From Pseudomonas psychrophila (GTDB lineage Bacteria; Pseudomonadota; Gammaproteobacteria; Pseudomonadales; Pseudomonadaceae): a stretch of 64,000 nucleotides of DNA. This document shows, piece by piece, positions 55,321 to 63,773 of this stretch. Positions within the stretch are counted from its first letter, which is position 1; each line of letters opens with the position of its first letter. Location of the stretch: assembly GCF_001043005.1 (NCBI RefSeq), contig NZ_JYKZ01000001.1:186001-250000 (forward strand), read 5' to 3'. The position numbers and the translations under genes are program-made. The notes below the pieces were generated by a model. That model did not search any database. It had not been told where the DNA came from and worked only from the letters and a program-made list of their open reading frames with translations.

Positions 55321-55843
55321 AGGCCGGCGCCTGCTTCAAATGGGCGACGAAGTTGCAGGGACGATGACGGGAGTCCAGTTGCTCGGCCAGGATTGCGTCC
55401 CAACCGGTGCGTACCGCATTGGTCGACCCCGGAAGGCAACACACCAGCGTGCCATTGGCCAGACCGGCCAGTGCCCTGGATTGCACGGTCGAAGTGCCGA
55501 TGTCGGCCACCGAGATCTGACGAAACAACTCGCCGAAGCCATCTACCTGTTTGTCCAGCAAACAGCTCACGGCTTCCGGCGTGCTGTCGCGGGCCGTAAA
55601 GCCGGTGCCGCCGGTAATCAGCACCACTTGCACCACATCTTCGGCAATCCAGGTGGCGACCTGGGCGCGAATTTTATACAGGTCGTCCTTGAGCAACACC
55701 CGCGCCGCCAGGTTGTGCCCGGCATCGCTCAGGCGGTCGACAAAGACCTGGCCAGAGGTATCGGTTTCGAGGGTTCGGGTGTCACTGACGGTCAGAACAG
55801 CGATGTTCAGAGGGACAAAAGGTGCATCAACCTTGGCTTTCAT
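55304..55843 (-). CDS. moaB: Molybdopterin adenylyltransferase-like MoaB
   Basis: 179 residues from MKAKVDAPFVPLNIAVLTVSDTRTLETDTSG; the larger open frame starting upstream overlaps mobA and was rejected. MoaB/Mog fold with VLITGGTGFTARDSTPEAVSCLLDK and the pocket GTLVCCLPGSTNAVRTGWDAILAEQLDSR. In many bacteria MoaB or MogA adenylates molybdopterin before MoeA works. Overlaps moeA and diverges from mobA, giving a compact Moco locus. Confidence 0.95.
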   Translation of the reverse strand: MKAKVDAPFVPLNIAVLTVSDTRTLETDTSGQVFVDRLSDAGHNLAARVLLKDDLYKIRAQVATWIAEDVVQVVLITGGTGFTARDSTPEAVSCLLDKQVDGFGELFRQISVADIGTSTVQSRALAGLANGTLVCCLPGSTNAVRTGWDAILAEQLDSRHRPCNFVAHLKQAPACGTRG

Positions 55844-55921
55844 AGACGAGGTCCAGTTGTAGGATAAACAGCCCGGTGTTATATCACAGCCCTTCTTTTC
55901 GCAGGTTGTGCGGAGTACCTC

Positions 55922-56491
55922 ATGGGCCAGTTTCAATGCTCCATTTTGCTGCTGGCGGGCGGACGCGGCCAGCGCATGGGCGGCCAGGACAAAGGTCTGG
56001 TGACATGGCAGGGCAAGCCACTGATCGAGTTCGCGCAGCGCGTCGCAAGACCGCTGACCGATGACCTGATCATTTCGTGTAATCGCAACCACGATCGATA
56101 CGCACTCTATGCCGATCAACTGATCAGTGATGGCAATGATGACTTTGACGGGCCTTTGGCGGGGATTCGTGCCGGCCTTGCCGCAGCCCGGCACTCGCAC
56201 TTACTGGTGCTGCCCTGCGACGTGCCCAACATTGACAGTGATTTGCTTGGTGCCCTGCTTGGCGCAGCCAGTGAACACCCGGATCAACCGGTGATGGTGC
56301 GCCATGGCGAACATTGGGAACCGCTGCTGTGCGTGATTCCGACTACGCTGGCGCCCGCCTTCGAAGCCGCATGGCTGGCGGGTGAGCGCAGTCCGCGCAA
56401 AATCATGCTCCAGCTCAATGCGCGGGCTTGGCAATGCGCTGAAAATGACCCTCGACTGATCAATTTCAACACTCCGGACTTACTGGAATAA
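55922..56491 (+). CDS. mobA: Molybdenum cofactor guanylyltransferase MobA
   Basis: 189 residues. GTP-binding motif [29 protein letters not shown], then [36 protein letters not shown] with the metal Asp, and a C-terminal INFNTPDLL. Adds GMP to Mo-molybdopterin to make the bis-MGD cofactor of the DMSO reductase family. GGAG precedes the ATG. Divergent from moaB-moeA over 78 bp. Confidence 0.97.
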   Translation: MGQFQCSILLLAGGRGQRMGGQDKGLVTWQGKPLIEFAQRVARPLTDDLIISCNRNHDRYALYADQLISDGNDDFDGPLAGIRAGLAAARHSHLLVLPCDVPNIDSDLLGALLGAASEHPDQPVMVRHGEHWEPLLCVIPTTLAPAFEAAWLAGERSPRKIMLQLNARAWQCAENDPRLINFNTPDLLE

Positions 56492-56595
56492 ACCGTGCTG
56501 GTGTCCGCCAGACACTAGCAATGGAACTTGCAGACGATGTATACGTCTCAGGGACAGTAATCTATAACAGCACATTCACTTGTTGGAGATACACC

Positions 56596-56817
56596 ATGAC
56601 TCACCGGACTCTCGCCGCCCTTATGCTTGCTGCTGGCCTGGCCGCCCTTGCTGGCTGTTCTTCGCCTTCAGTGATCACTCTGAACGACGGCCGTGAAATC
56701 CAGACAGTCGATTCGCCAAAGTACGATGATGCCTCCGGTTTCTATCAGTTCGAGCAATTGGACGGTAAAGAAACCCGCATCAACAAAGACCAGATTCGCA
56801 CCGTTAAAGAGCTGTAA
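56596..56817 (+). CDS. YgdI/YgdR-family lipoprotein
   Basis: 73 residues from MTHRTLAALMLAAG; GGAG eight bases upstream. Lipoprotein signal LAALAGCSS with Cys as the acylation site, followed by a small YgdI/YgdR beta domain (SVITLNDGREIQTVDSPKYDDASGFYQFEQLDGKETRINKDQI). Predicted outer-membrane or envelope lipoprotein. Function is unknown. Monocistronic, with a REP after it. Confidence 0.95.
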   Translation: MTHRTLAALMLAAGLAALAGCSSPSVITLNDGREIQTVDSPKYDDASGFYQFEQLDGKETRINKDQIRTVKEL

Positions 56818-56826
56818 TCCGGCTCC

Positions 56827-56852
56827 GCGGGAGCGAGCCGGCTCGCTCCCGC
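56827..56852. repeat. REP palindrome
   Basis: GCGGGAGCGAGCC followed by its exact complement; convergent gap after the YgdI/R gene. Confidence 0.9.
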
Positions 56853-56891
56853 ACATATCGTGAACGGCCTTACCCTTGTGCGAGTTTTGCC

Positions 56892-57782
56892 TTACCAGTC
56901 CAGCCGGATCCGGCTCTCAAAAAAACGCTCTTCCCCCGTCAGTGGGTCTGCAAAGCGCAGGCTTTGTGCCAACAGTTTTAGCGGATTGGCATAGTCATCG
57001 ACTGCATCCTTGATCACGTCCGGATAGAAAGGGTCATTGCAGATTCCCGCCCCCAGTGCCGCCATATGCACCCGCAATTGATGCTTTTTTCCGGTCACGG
57101 GATACAGTGCGTAGCGCCACAACTCACCCTTTTTCTCACAGATATCGACCAAGGTTTCAGTGTTGCTGACGCCCTGCCCTTCTTGCATGCGGAAAAAGGG
57201 CTCGCCCTCCACCAAACGACTTTTGTGCACACGCGGCAGCTCTAGATCAGGCAAGGCTCGAGCAATGGCCTCGTAGCGCTTTTCGATCTTTCGCGTGGGG
57301 AATAACGACTGATACGCCGAGCGAGTCTCAGGGTTGGCCGAAAACAACACCAGGCCTGCCGTGTGCCGGTCGATCCGATGCAGCGGAACCAGATGCGGGT
57401 TATCCAGCGTTCGAATCAAGCGTCGCAACAGCGTTTGTTCGACATATTCACCCGCCGGAGTCACGGGTAGAAAGTGCGGTTTGTCCGCGACCACCAGATG
57501 CTCATCTGCGTACAGAATGGTTTCCTGCACAGGGATCGGTGTTTCGTTCGGGACTTCGCGAAAGTAGTGAATGCGCAGCCCTTCCTTGTAGGCCAACTGC
57601 GGGCTGATAGGCGCACCGTTGGCATCCAGCACCCGGCCACGGGCAATTCGGTCGAGCCACTGATCGCGGCTGATGGCACGAAAGTGCTCACACAGACAGT
57701 CGAGCACCGTCTGCCAACTGCCCGGCGGCAGATACAAAGTGCTGGCTTGATGCTCGGCGGCGTTGAAAGGCTGGGGCGACAT
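56892..57782 (-). CDS. RluA-family pseudouridine synthase
   Basis: 296 residues. An N-terminal region (QWLDRIARGRVLDANGAPISPQLAYKEGLRIHYFREVPNE) resembles an S4-like part, then the catalytic domain with LVVADKPHFLPVTPAG, the Asp in PLHRIDRHTAGLVLFS (about 138) and KKHQLRVHMAALGAGICND. Isomerises uridines in rRNA or tRNA; the precise target (RluA, RluC, RluD or TruC type) is not clear from sequence alone. Confidence 0.93.
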   Translation of the reverse strand: MSPQPFNAAEHQASTLYLPPGSWQTVLDCLCEHFRAISRDQWLDRIARGRVLDANGAPISPQLAYKEGLRIHYFREVPNETPIPVQETILYADEHLVVADKPHFLPVTPAGEYVEQTLLRRLIRTLDNPHLVPLHRIDRHTAGLVLFSANPETRSAYQSLFPTRKIEKRYEAIARALPDLELPRVHKSRLVEGEPFFRMQEGQGVSNTETLVDICEKKGELWRYALYPVTGKKHQLRVHMAALGAGICNDPFYPDVIKDAVDDYANPLKLLAQSLRFADPLTGEERFFESRIRLDW

Positions 57783-57881
57783 AGGAACACTCAGGCGATA
57801 AATGCAGTTGGCGATTATCGCGCAAAGACCAGAGGCCTGTTCACGTTTCGTCGTGGTCGCGCCTGCAAAACACGGCAGGGT

Positions 57882-58118
57882 TTACCCCAGAAAGCTCACT
57901 ACCTGCTCGGTATCGAACGGCCAGCCCAACTCTTGGCCAGTATCGATCCGGCGCAATACGGGGATCAGCAAACCGTAGGTTTCAAACAGCGCGTCGCTGT
58001 CGGCGATATCGACCAGCTCGACCATCAGCCCATGCTCAACCAAAGGCATTAGAATCGCTTCGGCTAGTTCACACAGGTGACAGCCCAGGGTGCCGAACAA
58101 TTGACATTCGGGAGGCAT
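57882..58118 (-). CDS. Glutaredoxin-like protein
   Basis: 78 residues from MPPECQLFGTLGCHLCELAEAIL; the 34-codon extension was dropped. Thioredoxin-fold core with the redox pair CHLC in place of CPYC, cis-Pro in LIPVLRRIDTGQELGWPF and a short C-terminal helix. Small cytosolic redox protein, of the DUF836 type that is common in Pseudomonas. Divergent from a CPA2 antiporter. Redox partner unknown. Confidence 0.9.
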   Translation of the reverse strand: MPPECQLFGTLGCHLCELAEAILMPLVEHGLMVELVDIADSDALFETYGLLIPVLRRIDTGQELGWPFDTEQVVSFLG

Positions 58119-58328
58119 AAATAACGACCTGATTAATAAAGTACTTATTTTAAGAGCCTTGGCCCAAGACGTCGACCTGCAGCAGACACCATCAGTCACT
58201 TGACCGGCCGGGCAATACAATCGCTCTTTAGCGATCCTTGCGACTACGCTTGACCCACATCAGCGCCATCCCTGCTCAACTACCGGATGCTCGCGACTTT
58301 TTTACTCGATCTGACAGGGAAGACTTTC

Positions 58329-60062
58329 GTGTTTGCCAATTTGTTAATCATCCTTGCCTCATCACTGGTGGTCATCGCAATGTTCCGGCGCCTGAAACTA
58401 CCCCCGGTGCTGGGTTATTTGTGTGTTGGCCTGTTCGTCGGCCCCACCGCACTGGACTGGGTCAATGACAGTCCGGATCTTCCGGATCTGGCCGAGCTCG
58501 GGGTGGTGTTCCTGCTGTTCTCACTGGGGCTGGAGTTCTCACTGCCCAAGATGCTCAAGCTGCGTCGAGTGGTGTTTGGTCTTGGCAGCCTGCAAGTGCT
58601 GTGCTCTGCCGTTGCACTGGGCGGCCTGCTGTATGCGTTTGGCATGAGTTTTAACGGTGCTTTTTTACTCGGCGCCGGGCTTGCCTTGTCGTCCACCGCT
58701 ATCGTGAGCAAAGAGCTCACCAGCCTGGGTGAGATCTTCAGTCGTCACGGCCAGAACGCGATCGGCGTTTTACTGTTCCAGGACGTGGTTGCAGTGCTGC
58801 TGCTGACCCTGGTGCCGGTTTTCGCTGGCAGCAGCGATCAGGCTTGGTACTGGGCTTTGCCGATTACCTTGGGCAAGACGGTGATTCTGTTTTTCGGGCT
58901 TCTGTTTGCCAGCCGTTTCCTGTTACCGCGCCTGTTCCACGAAGTGGCCGCGTCTCGCTCAGCCGAGCTGTTTGTATTGTTGGCGCTGGTCATCGTGCTG
59001 CTCACCGCCTGGCTCACTCACCTGCTTGGCCTGTCGCCCGCACTGGGTGCGTTTCTTGCCGGGATGCTGCTGGGTGAAAGCCACTACCGGCATCAGATTG
59101 AAGCCGATATCCGACCATTCCGTGACATCTTGCTGGGCCTGTTTTTCGTCAGTATCGGCATGCTGATTGACCTGCAACTGTTCATTCACGATGGCTTCCT
59201 GATTTTGGGGCTGACCCTGGCCTTGATGCTGATAAAAGGCTGCGTGGTCGCACTGCTGGTCAAACTGCGCGGCAGCGACGGTGAAACAGCCTGGCGCAGT
59301 GGCCTTGCACTGGCCCAAGGCGGCGAATTCTGCTTTGCACTGATGGCGCAAATGCAGCTCAACTCACTGATTCCACCGCAGATTGCAGGCTACCTGCTGG
59401 CAGCCACCTTTTGCTCCATGTTGCTGACGCCCCTGCTGTTAAGGGCCGCCCCGAAAATTGCTGCCGGCCTGCACCGCCAGTCCTATGAAGAGGCCGAGCT
59501 GGAAGAAATAGCCGCACAAAGTGCCGAACTGCATGGGCACGTGGTGATGTGTGGCTACGGCCGCGTAGGCCAGTCCATCGGGCGTTTTTTGCGCCGTGAA
59601 AACAAGGACTTTGTCGCACTGGACTACGACCCGGACCGCATTCAGGAAGCTGCAAAAGCGGACAACAGCGTGCACTACGGTGACGCCCGTCGAGGTGATC
59701 TACTGCGCGCTGTGGGCGTAGATCGGGCGCGGCTGCTGGTGATTGCCGTAGACAACACAGAGGTGGCCATGAGCGTGCTTAAGGAGGCCCGACTGATAAC
59801 CCTCGAGGTCCCCATCCTGGTCAGAACCCGCGATGACAGCCAACTTGCAGAGCTCAAGGCCGCGGGGGCGACAGAAGTGGTGCCCGAATTACTGGAGTCC
59901 AGCCTGATGCTCGCCTCTCATGCACTGATCATGCTTGGGCTGCCTGAAAAAACCGTGCAACGCCGGGTGGATCAAGTGCGTCATGATCGCTATCACTTGC
60001 TCGAAGGCTGTTTTGAAAATACAGACTCGCGGGATGCATCCACCCCCCGCGAAAACGATTGA
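58329..60062 (+). CDS. CPA2 monovalent cation:proton antiporter (KefB/C-like)
   Basis: About 577 residues from a GTG at 58329 (VFANLLIILASS), preceded by AGGGAAG; the ATG at 58287 adds 14 residues and is the alternative. About 12 membrane segments with GLALSSTAIVSKELTSLGE and the SPALGAFLAGMLLGES motif, then a cytosolic Rossmann TrkA-N domain (HVVMCGYGRVGQSIGRFLRRENKDFVALDYD) near residue 420. Similar to KefB/KefC and YbaL; probably exports K+ or Na+ for protons, gated by nucleotide or glutathione conjugates. Ion specificity is not deducible. Confidence 0.92.
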   Translation: MFANLLIILASSLVVIAMFRRLKLPPVLGYLCVGLFVGPTALDWVNDSPDLPDLAELGVVFLLFSLGLEFSLPKMLKLRRVVFGLGSLQVLCSAVALGGLLYAFGMSFNGAFLLGAGLALSSTAIVSKELTSLGEIFSRHGQNAIGVLLFQDVVAVLLLTLVPVFAGSSDQAWYWALPITLGKTVILFFGLLFASRFLLPRLFHEVAASRSAELFVLLALVIVLLTAWLTHLLGLSPALGAFLAGMLLGESHYRHQIEADIRPFRDILLGLFFVSIGMLIDLQLFIHDGFLILGLTLALMLIKGCVVALLVKLRGSDGETAWRSGLALAQGGEFCFALMAQMQLNSLIPPQIAGYLLAATFCSMLLTPLLLRAAPKIAAGLHRQSYEEAELEEIAAQSAELHGHVVMCGYGRVGQSIGRFLRRENKDFVALDYDPDRIQEAAKADNSVHYGDARRGDLLRAVGVDRARLLVIAVDNTEVAMSVLKEARLITLEVPILVRTRDDSQLAELKAAGATEVVPELLESSLMLASHALIMLGLPEKTVQRRVDQVRHDRYHLLEGCFENTDSRDASTPREND

Positions 60063-60203
60063 TTTAAGCTAAGGTTGGTCCCTGTTCAACACAAACATCT
60101 TTTGCCTGTCCATTGCCAAAGCTTATGCAATGGCACAGAAGCGAATGAACCTTCGCCGAAGACCTACACTCGAACGATCAACAAGCCACTCACGGAGTTA
60201 ATC

Positions 60204-60518
60204 ATGGCCCGCAAAACAGCAAAGAATGCTCAAGAAATACTGATGGCCGATTTCCAGGCTCTGGTGTTTGACGCCGAAAGGCTGCTGGAGCACACCGCAT
60301 CCCTGGCCGGGGATCAAGCTGAAGAACTGCGCGCCCAGATCAAGGAGAGCCTGTTCAAAGCCCGCGAAACACTGGAAGAAACCAAGGAATCGCTCAAAGA
60401 TCGTGGCCAGGCTGCCGTGGTGGCCACTGAAGATTACGTGCAGACAAATCCTTGGCAGTCCGTTGGAATCGCGGCTGGCGCAGGCTTTTTGATTGGTCTG
60501 CTGGCAACGCGGCGCTGA
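60204..60518 (+). CDS. DUF883-family protein, YqjD/ElaB-like
   Basis: 104 residues from MARKTAKNAQEILMADFQALV; GGAG eight bases upstream. Long amphipathic coiled-coil helix rich in Glu, Lys and Ala (ERLLEHTASLAGDQAEELRAQIKESLFKARETLEETKESLKDRG), then a C-terminal membrane helix in VGIAAGAGFLIGLLATRR. E. coli YqjD and ElaB of this family bind ribosomes at the inner membrane in stationary phase. First gene of a three-gene operon equivalent to yqjD-yqjE-yqjK. Confidence 0.92.
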   Translation: MARKTAKNAQEILMADFQALVFDAERLLEHTASLAGDQAEELRAQIKESLFKARETLEETKESLKDRGQAAVVATEDYVQTNPWQSVGIAAGAGFLIGLLATRR

Positions 60519-60519
60519 T

Positions 60520-60894
60520 ATGACAGACGAATCCGGTTCGCCCCGTTCCTCACCGCGGCGCCTGGGTGCCGCGTTTCTGGGTCTGTTGCACAGTCATGTC
60601 GAATTGCTGGGCATCGAGCTGCAAGAACAGAAGGCACGCACAGTCAGTCTGTTGTTGTTTGCCGGGCTGGCACTGGTTTTCGGGTTACTGCTGTTGATCG
60701 GGCTGTCGGCGCTGGTGATGATTTTGCTGTGGGACAGTTACCGCATCAGCGGCATTCTCGGACTTTGTGTGTTTTATACGCTGGCCGCAGTTTTCTGCGG
60801 GGTGCGCCTAAAAGCCGCAGTGTTCGATGAATCATCTCCTTTCAACGCCACGCTCGAAGAGCTGGCCAAAGACCGCGAGCGTTTGCTGCCATGA
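60520..60894 (+). CDS. Phage-holin-family membrane protein, YqjE-like
   Basis: 124 residues. Starts one base after the upstream stop (TGATATG). N-terminal helix ELLGIELQEQKARTVSL, then two membrane segments (LLLFAGLALVFGLLLLIGLSALVMILLW and SGILGLCVFYTLAAVFCGVRL). The superfamily name includes phage holins, but YqjE is a chromosomal partner of YqjD and no phage genes are present, so a lysis role is not supported. Probably scaffolds YqjD at the membrane. Confidence 0.9.
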   Translation: MTDESGSPRSSPRRLGAAFLGLLHSHVELLGIELQEQKARTVSLLLFAGLALVFGLLLLIGLSALVMILLWDSYRISGILGLCVFYTLAAVFCGVRLKAAVFDESSPFNATLEELAKDRERLLP

Positions 60895-61229
60895 GCCTGC
60901 CTGAAATGCCGAAAAACGCCTCACGCCAGGAACTGCGTAAAACGCTGATTCGCTTGCGTATGGAAATGCATCGCCAAGAGATTCGTCATGAATCGCAACA
61001 GCTGCTGCAGCCCCTGCAAAAAATGCGTGGAATGACCAGCAACTGGCAAGAAACCCTTGGGATCAAGCACGCGCCCCTGTGGGGGGTCGGGATTGTGACC
61101 TTGCTCGGTTTTCTAACAGGCAGAGGCGCCAAAAGCAAAAACGCCGAGGGTGCTTCCCGCTGGATCGGCCTGACCACCGGCTTGATACCGCTGATCAAGA
61201 TGGTTATCCAGGCCTCGCGCAAGCCTTGA
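60891..61229 (+). CDS. YqjK-like small protein
   Basis: 112 residues; the ATG overlaps the previous stop (ATGA), so it is coupled to yqjE. Basic N-terminus rich in Arg, Gln and His (RQELRKTLIRLRMEMHRQEIRHESQQLLQPLQKM), then one or two hydrophobic stretches (HAPLWGVGIVTLLGFLTGRG and LTTGLIPLIKMVIQ). No known domain; the call rests on position in the yqjDE operon and general make-up. Confidence 0.8.
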   Translation: MSLPEMPKNASRQELRKTLIRLRMEMHRQEIRHESQQLLQPLQKMRGMTSNWQETLGIKHAPLWGVGIVTLLGFLTGRGAKSKNAEGASRWIGLTTGLIPLIKMVIQASRKP

Positions 61230-61251
61230 ACAGATAAGACCACCCTCCTTC

Positions 61252-61338
61252 TGTGGGAGCGAGCCGGCTCGCGAAAGCATCAATGCGGTTTGCCCGAAAA
61301 ATCGTATTGTTTGATTCGCGGGCGGCTTCGCTCCCACA
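61252..61338. repeat. REP doublet
   Basis: TGTGGGAGCGAGCCGGCTCGCGAAAGC and an inverted GCGGGCGGCTTCGCTCCCACA, between the yqjK-like gene and dgt. Confidence 0.88.
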
Positions 61339-61424
61339 GCTGAGTTTTTGAGCACGCCCCACACTTGCACCATCCGTTCTGAAGCGAGAAGCTGCACCCT
61401 CAGTCATTAACGGAGCACTGCGCC

Positions 61425-62756
61425 TTGGATTGGCAAACCCTGCTTAATCGCGAACGCTTGGGAAAACCTCATCACAGCCCGGAAGAGCTCGGGCGCAGCC
61501 CTTTCCACAAAGATCACGACCGGATCATCTTTTCTGGCGCATTTCGTCGTCTGGGACGCAAGACTCAAGTCCATCCGGTGAACAGCAACGATCATATCCA
61601 TACCCGGCTCACCCACTCACTCGAAGTCAGCTGCGTCGGTCGCTCACTGGGCATGCGCGTGGGTGAAACAATCCGCAGCGCCTTGCCTGAATGGTGCGAT
61701 CCGGCCGATCTGGGCATGGTGGTGCAGTCGGCCTGTCTGGCCCATGACATTGGTAACCCGCCCTTCGGGCACTCCGGGGAGGACGCCATTCGCAACTGGT
61801 TTGATCAGGCAGCCAAGCGTGGCTGGCTGGACGACATGAGTGACGTTGAGCGCAATGATTTCTTGAGCTTCGAAGGCAATGCCCAAGGTTTCCGGGTGCT
61901 GACACAGCTCGAATACCACCAGTTTGACGGCGGCACGCGCCTGACCCATGCAACGCTGGGCACCTTTCTGAAATACCCTTGGACTGCACGTCATGCAGAC
62001 TCGCTGGGCTATAAGAAACACAAGTTCGGGTGCTATCAGAGTGAACTGCACCTGCTCGAAGGTATCGCCCACAAGCTGGGCCTGCCACAGATAGAAGACC
62101 AGCGTTGGGCGCGCCATCCTCTGGTCTACCTGATGGAGGCGGCCGATGACATTTGCTACGCGCTGATCGATCTTGAAGATGGTCTGGAGATGGATCTGCT
62201 GCAGTACGCTGAAGTCGAATCCCTGCTGCTGGACCTGGTGGGTGAAGACTTGCCAGAAACTTACCGCCTGCTAGGCCCCGGCGACTCCCGGCGACGCAAG
62301 CTGGCAATCCTGCGCGGCAAGGCCATCGAGCATCTGACCAACGCTGCCGCCCAGGCCTTTGTAGAGCAACAGGATGCTCTGCTGGCAGGCACTCTGTCGG
62401 GGGATCTGGTCGAGCATATGCACGGACCGGCCAAGCGCTGTGTGCTGGATGCCAAGGACATGGCACGCAAGAAAATCTTTCAGGACAAACGCAAAACCCT
62501 GCATGAAATCGGCGCTTATACCTCTCTGGAAATCTTGCTCAATGCCTTTTGTGGCGCAGCACTGGAACAACATGGGGGGCGGGTCCCATCGTTCAAGAAT
62601 CGACGCATCCTCGACTTGCTGGGTAACAATGCACCCGATCCGAACTGGCCATTACACCGCTCGTTCATGCGTATCATCGACTTTATCGCCGGTATGACCG
62701 ATAGCTATGCCACCGAAATGGCGCGAGCTATGACCGGCCAATCCAGCCCGAGCTGA
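61425..62756 (+). CDS. dgt: Deoxyguanosinetriphosphate triphosphohydrolase
   Basis: 443 residues starting at a TTG; GGAG nine bases upstream supports it. HD-domain hydrolase: [36 protein letters not shown] with the HD pair, and [16 protein letters not shown]. Splits dNTPs into deoxynucleoside and tripolyphosphate; the ~440-residue class is usually a dNTPase rather than strictly dGTP-specific. Follows the yqjDEK-like operon by about 195 bp. Confidence 0.95.
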   Translation: MDWQTLLNRERLGKPHHSPEELGRSPFHKDHDRIIFSGAFRRLGRKTQVHPVNSNDHIHTRLTHSLEVSCVGRSLGMRVGETIRSALPEWCDPADLGMVVQSACLAHDIGNPPFGHSGEDAIRNWFDQAAKRGWLDDMSDVERNDFLSFEGNAQGFRVLTQLEYHQFDGGTRLTHATLGTFLKYPWTARHADSLGYKKHKFGCYQSELHLLEGIAHKLGLPQIEDQRWARHPLVYLMEAADDICYALIDLEDGLEMDLLQYAEVESLLLDLVGEDLPETYRLLGPGDSRRRKLAILRGKAIEHLTNAAAQAFVEQQDALLAGTLSGDLVEHMHGPAKRCVLDAKDMARKKIFQDKRKTLHEIGAYTSLEILLNAFCGAALEQHGGRVPSFKNRRILDLLGNNAPDPNWPLHRSFMRIIDFIAGMTDSYATEMARAMTGQSSPS

Positions 62757-63138
62757 TACCTGATGCCCTCCTCCCGTAAAACGGGAGGGCCCTCCGTTAT
62801 AAAGCATCTGCTCGCGGCATACAGCAGTGAACTTCCAGTCATAATCAACACTAGCAACCTACCCATTAAAGAGTTCAAATAAAACACCTTGTAGACTCCA
62901 AGTAACCACATGTAGGACTCTTCTTACTACAGCGCAAATATTTCAACCACCGCATTAAACATATACGCCTAAATACGACTAAAGCCTTCAACCACTTCAA
63001 ACAAACCGTGAGCACGCGCCTGATTTACCGTAGGAAAATTCCCATACTACGCTTGCAAGCAAATCGATTCGTGCCCCCACTCTTATATCTGAGCTAAGGT
63101 GCGCGCTTTCTATGCAGATCTTTATGGGGGAAATCAAT
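62757..63138. other. AT-rich gap before the BvgA-type regulator
   Basis: 382 bp, clearly poorer in GC than the rest of the window. It starts with a CCTCCCGT/ACGGGAGG hairpin behind dgt (62770-62788) without a T-run. Near 63031 an imperfect inverted repeat TAGGAAAATTCCCA appears that contains TAGGAAA, the complement of the BvgA-type heptad TTTCCTA. No convincing gene on either strand. Confidence 0.6.
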
Positions 63139-63765
63139 ATGAGTACCGTTTTTATTGTCGACGACCATCCGGTTATTCGACTGGCCATTCGAATGTTGTT
63201 AGAACATGAAGGTTATGAAATAGTCGGGGAAACCGACAATGGCGTAGATGCAATGCAAATGATCCGTGAATGCGTTCCAGACCTGATAATTCTCGACATC
63301 AGCATTCCAAAACTCGATGGTCTGGAAGTGCTCTCGCGCTTCAACACAATGAACTCAACACTTAAAACACTGGTTCTCACGGCTCAATCACCCAAGCTTT
63401 TTGCCATGCGCTGCATGCAATCCGGCGCTGCGGGCTACGTGTGCAAACAAGAAGAACTCAGCGAACTTGTCAGTGCAATAAAAGCTGTATTTTCTGGCTA
63501 CAATTACTTCCCAAGTCAAGCATTGACTCCTGAAAAGAATGAAGCTGACAGCGTTTCCGAAATCGAGCTTTTCAAACAAGTTAATGATCGTGAACTGATG
63601 GTCCTGAAACTGTTCGCACAAGGTAAAACAAACAAGGAAATTGCCACTGGCATGTTCCTCAGTAACAAGACCGTGAGTACTTACAAAAAAAGACTCATGC
63701 AGAAATTAAAAGCCAACTCTCTGGTCGATCTTATCGAGCTGGCCAAACGTAACGCCCTGGTGTGA
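63139..63765 (+). CDS. BvgA/EvgA/RocA-type response regulator
   Basis: 208 residues from MSTVFIVDDHPVIRLAIRMLLEHEGYEIVGETDNG; GGGGGA lies eight bases upstream. Receiver with Asp53 in LIILDISIPKLDGLEVLS and a C-terminal LuxR-type HTH (VNDRELMVLKLFAQGKTNKEIATGMFLSNKTVSTYKKRLMQKL). Very close in pattern to Bordetella BvgA. By position after dgt it corresponds to the P. aeruginosa roc2 locus as I recall it, where the regulator is RocA2. The partner sensor follows after 8 bp. Codon use is more AT-rich than its neighbours. Confidence 0.92.
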   Translation: MSTVFIVDDHPVIRLAIRMLLEHEGYEIVGETDNGVDAMQMIRECVPDLIILDISIPKLDGLEVLSRFNTMNSTLKTLVLTAQSPKLFAMRCMQSGAAGYVCKQEELSELVSAIKAVFSGYNYFPSQALTPEKNEADSVSEIELFKQVNDRELMVLKLFAQGKTNKEIATGMFLSNKTVSTYKKRLMQKLKANSLVDLIELAKRNALV

Positions 63766-63773
63766 GAAATAGG

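Noticed and set aside
55844..56200. N-terminal extension of MoaB to 298 residues
   Set aside because: It overlaps mobA on the other strand; MoaB homologues begin near MKAKVDAPFVP.
60520..60894. Phage holin as a sign of a prophage
   Set aside because: The protein is the YqjE partner in a chromosomal yqjD-like operon; no phage structural, lysis or integrase genes are near.
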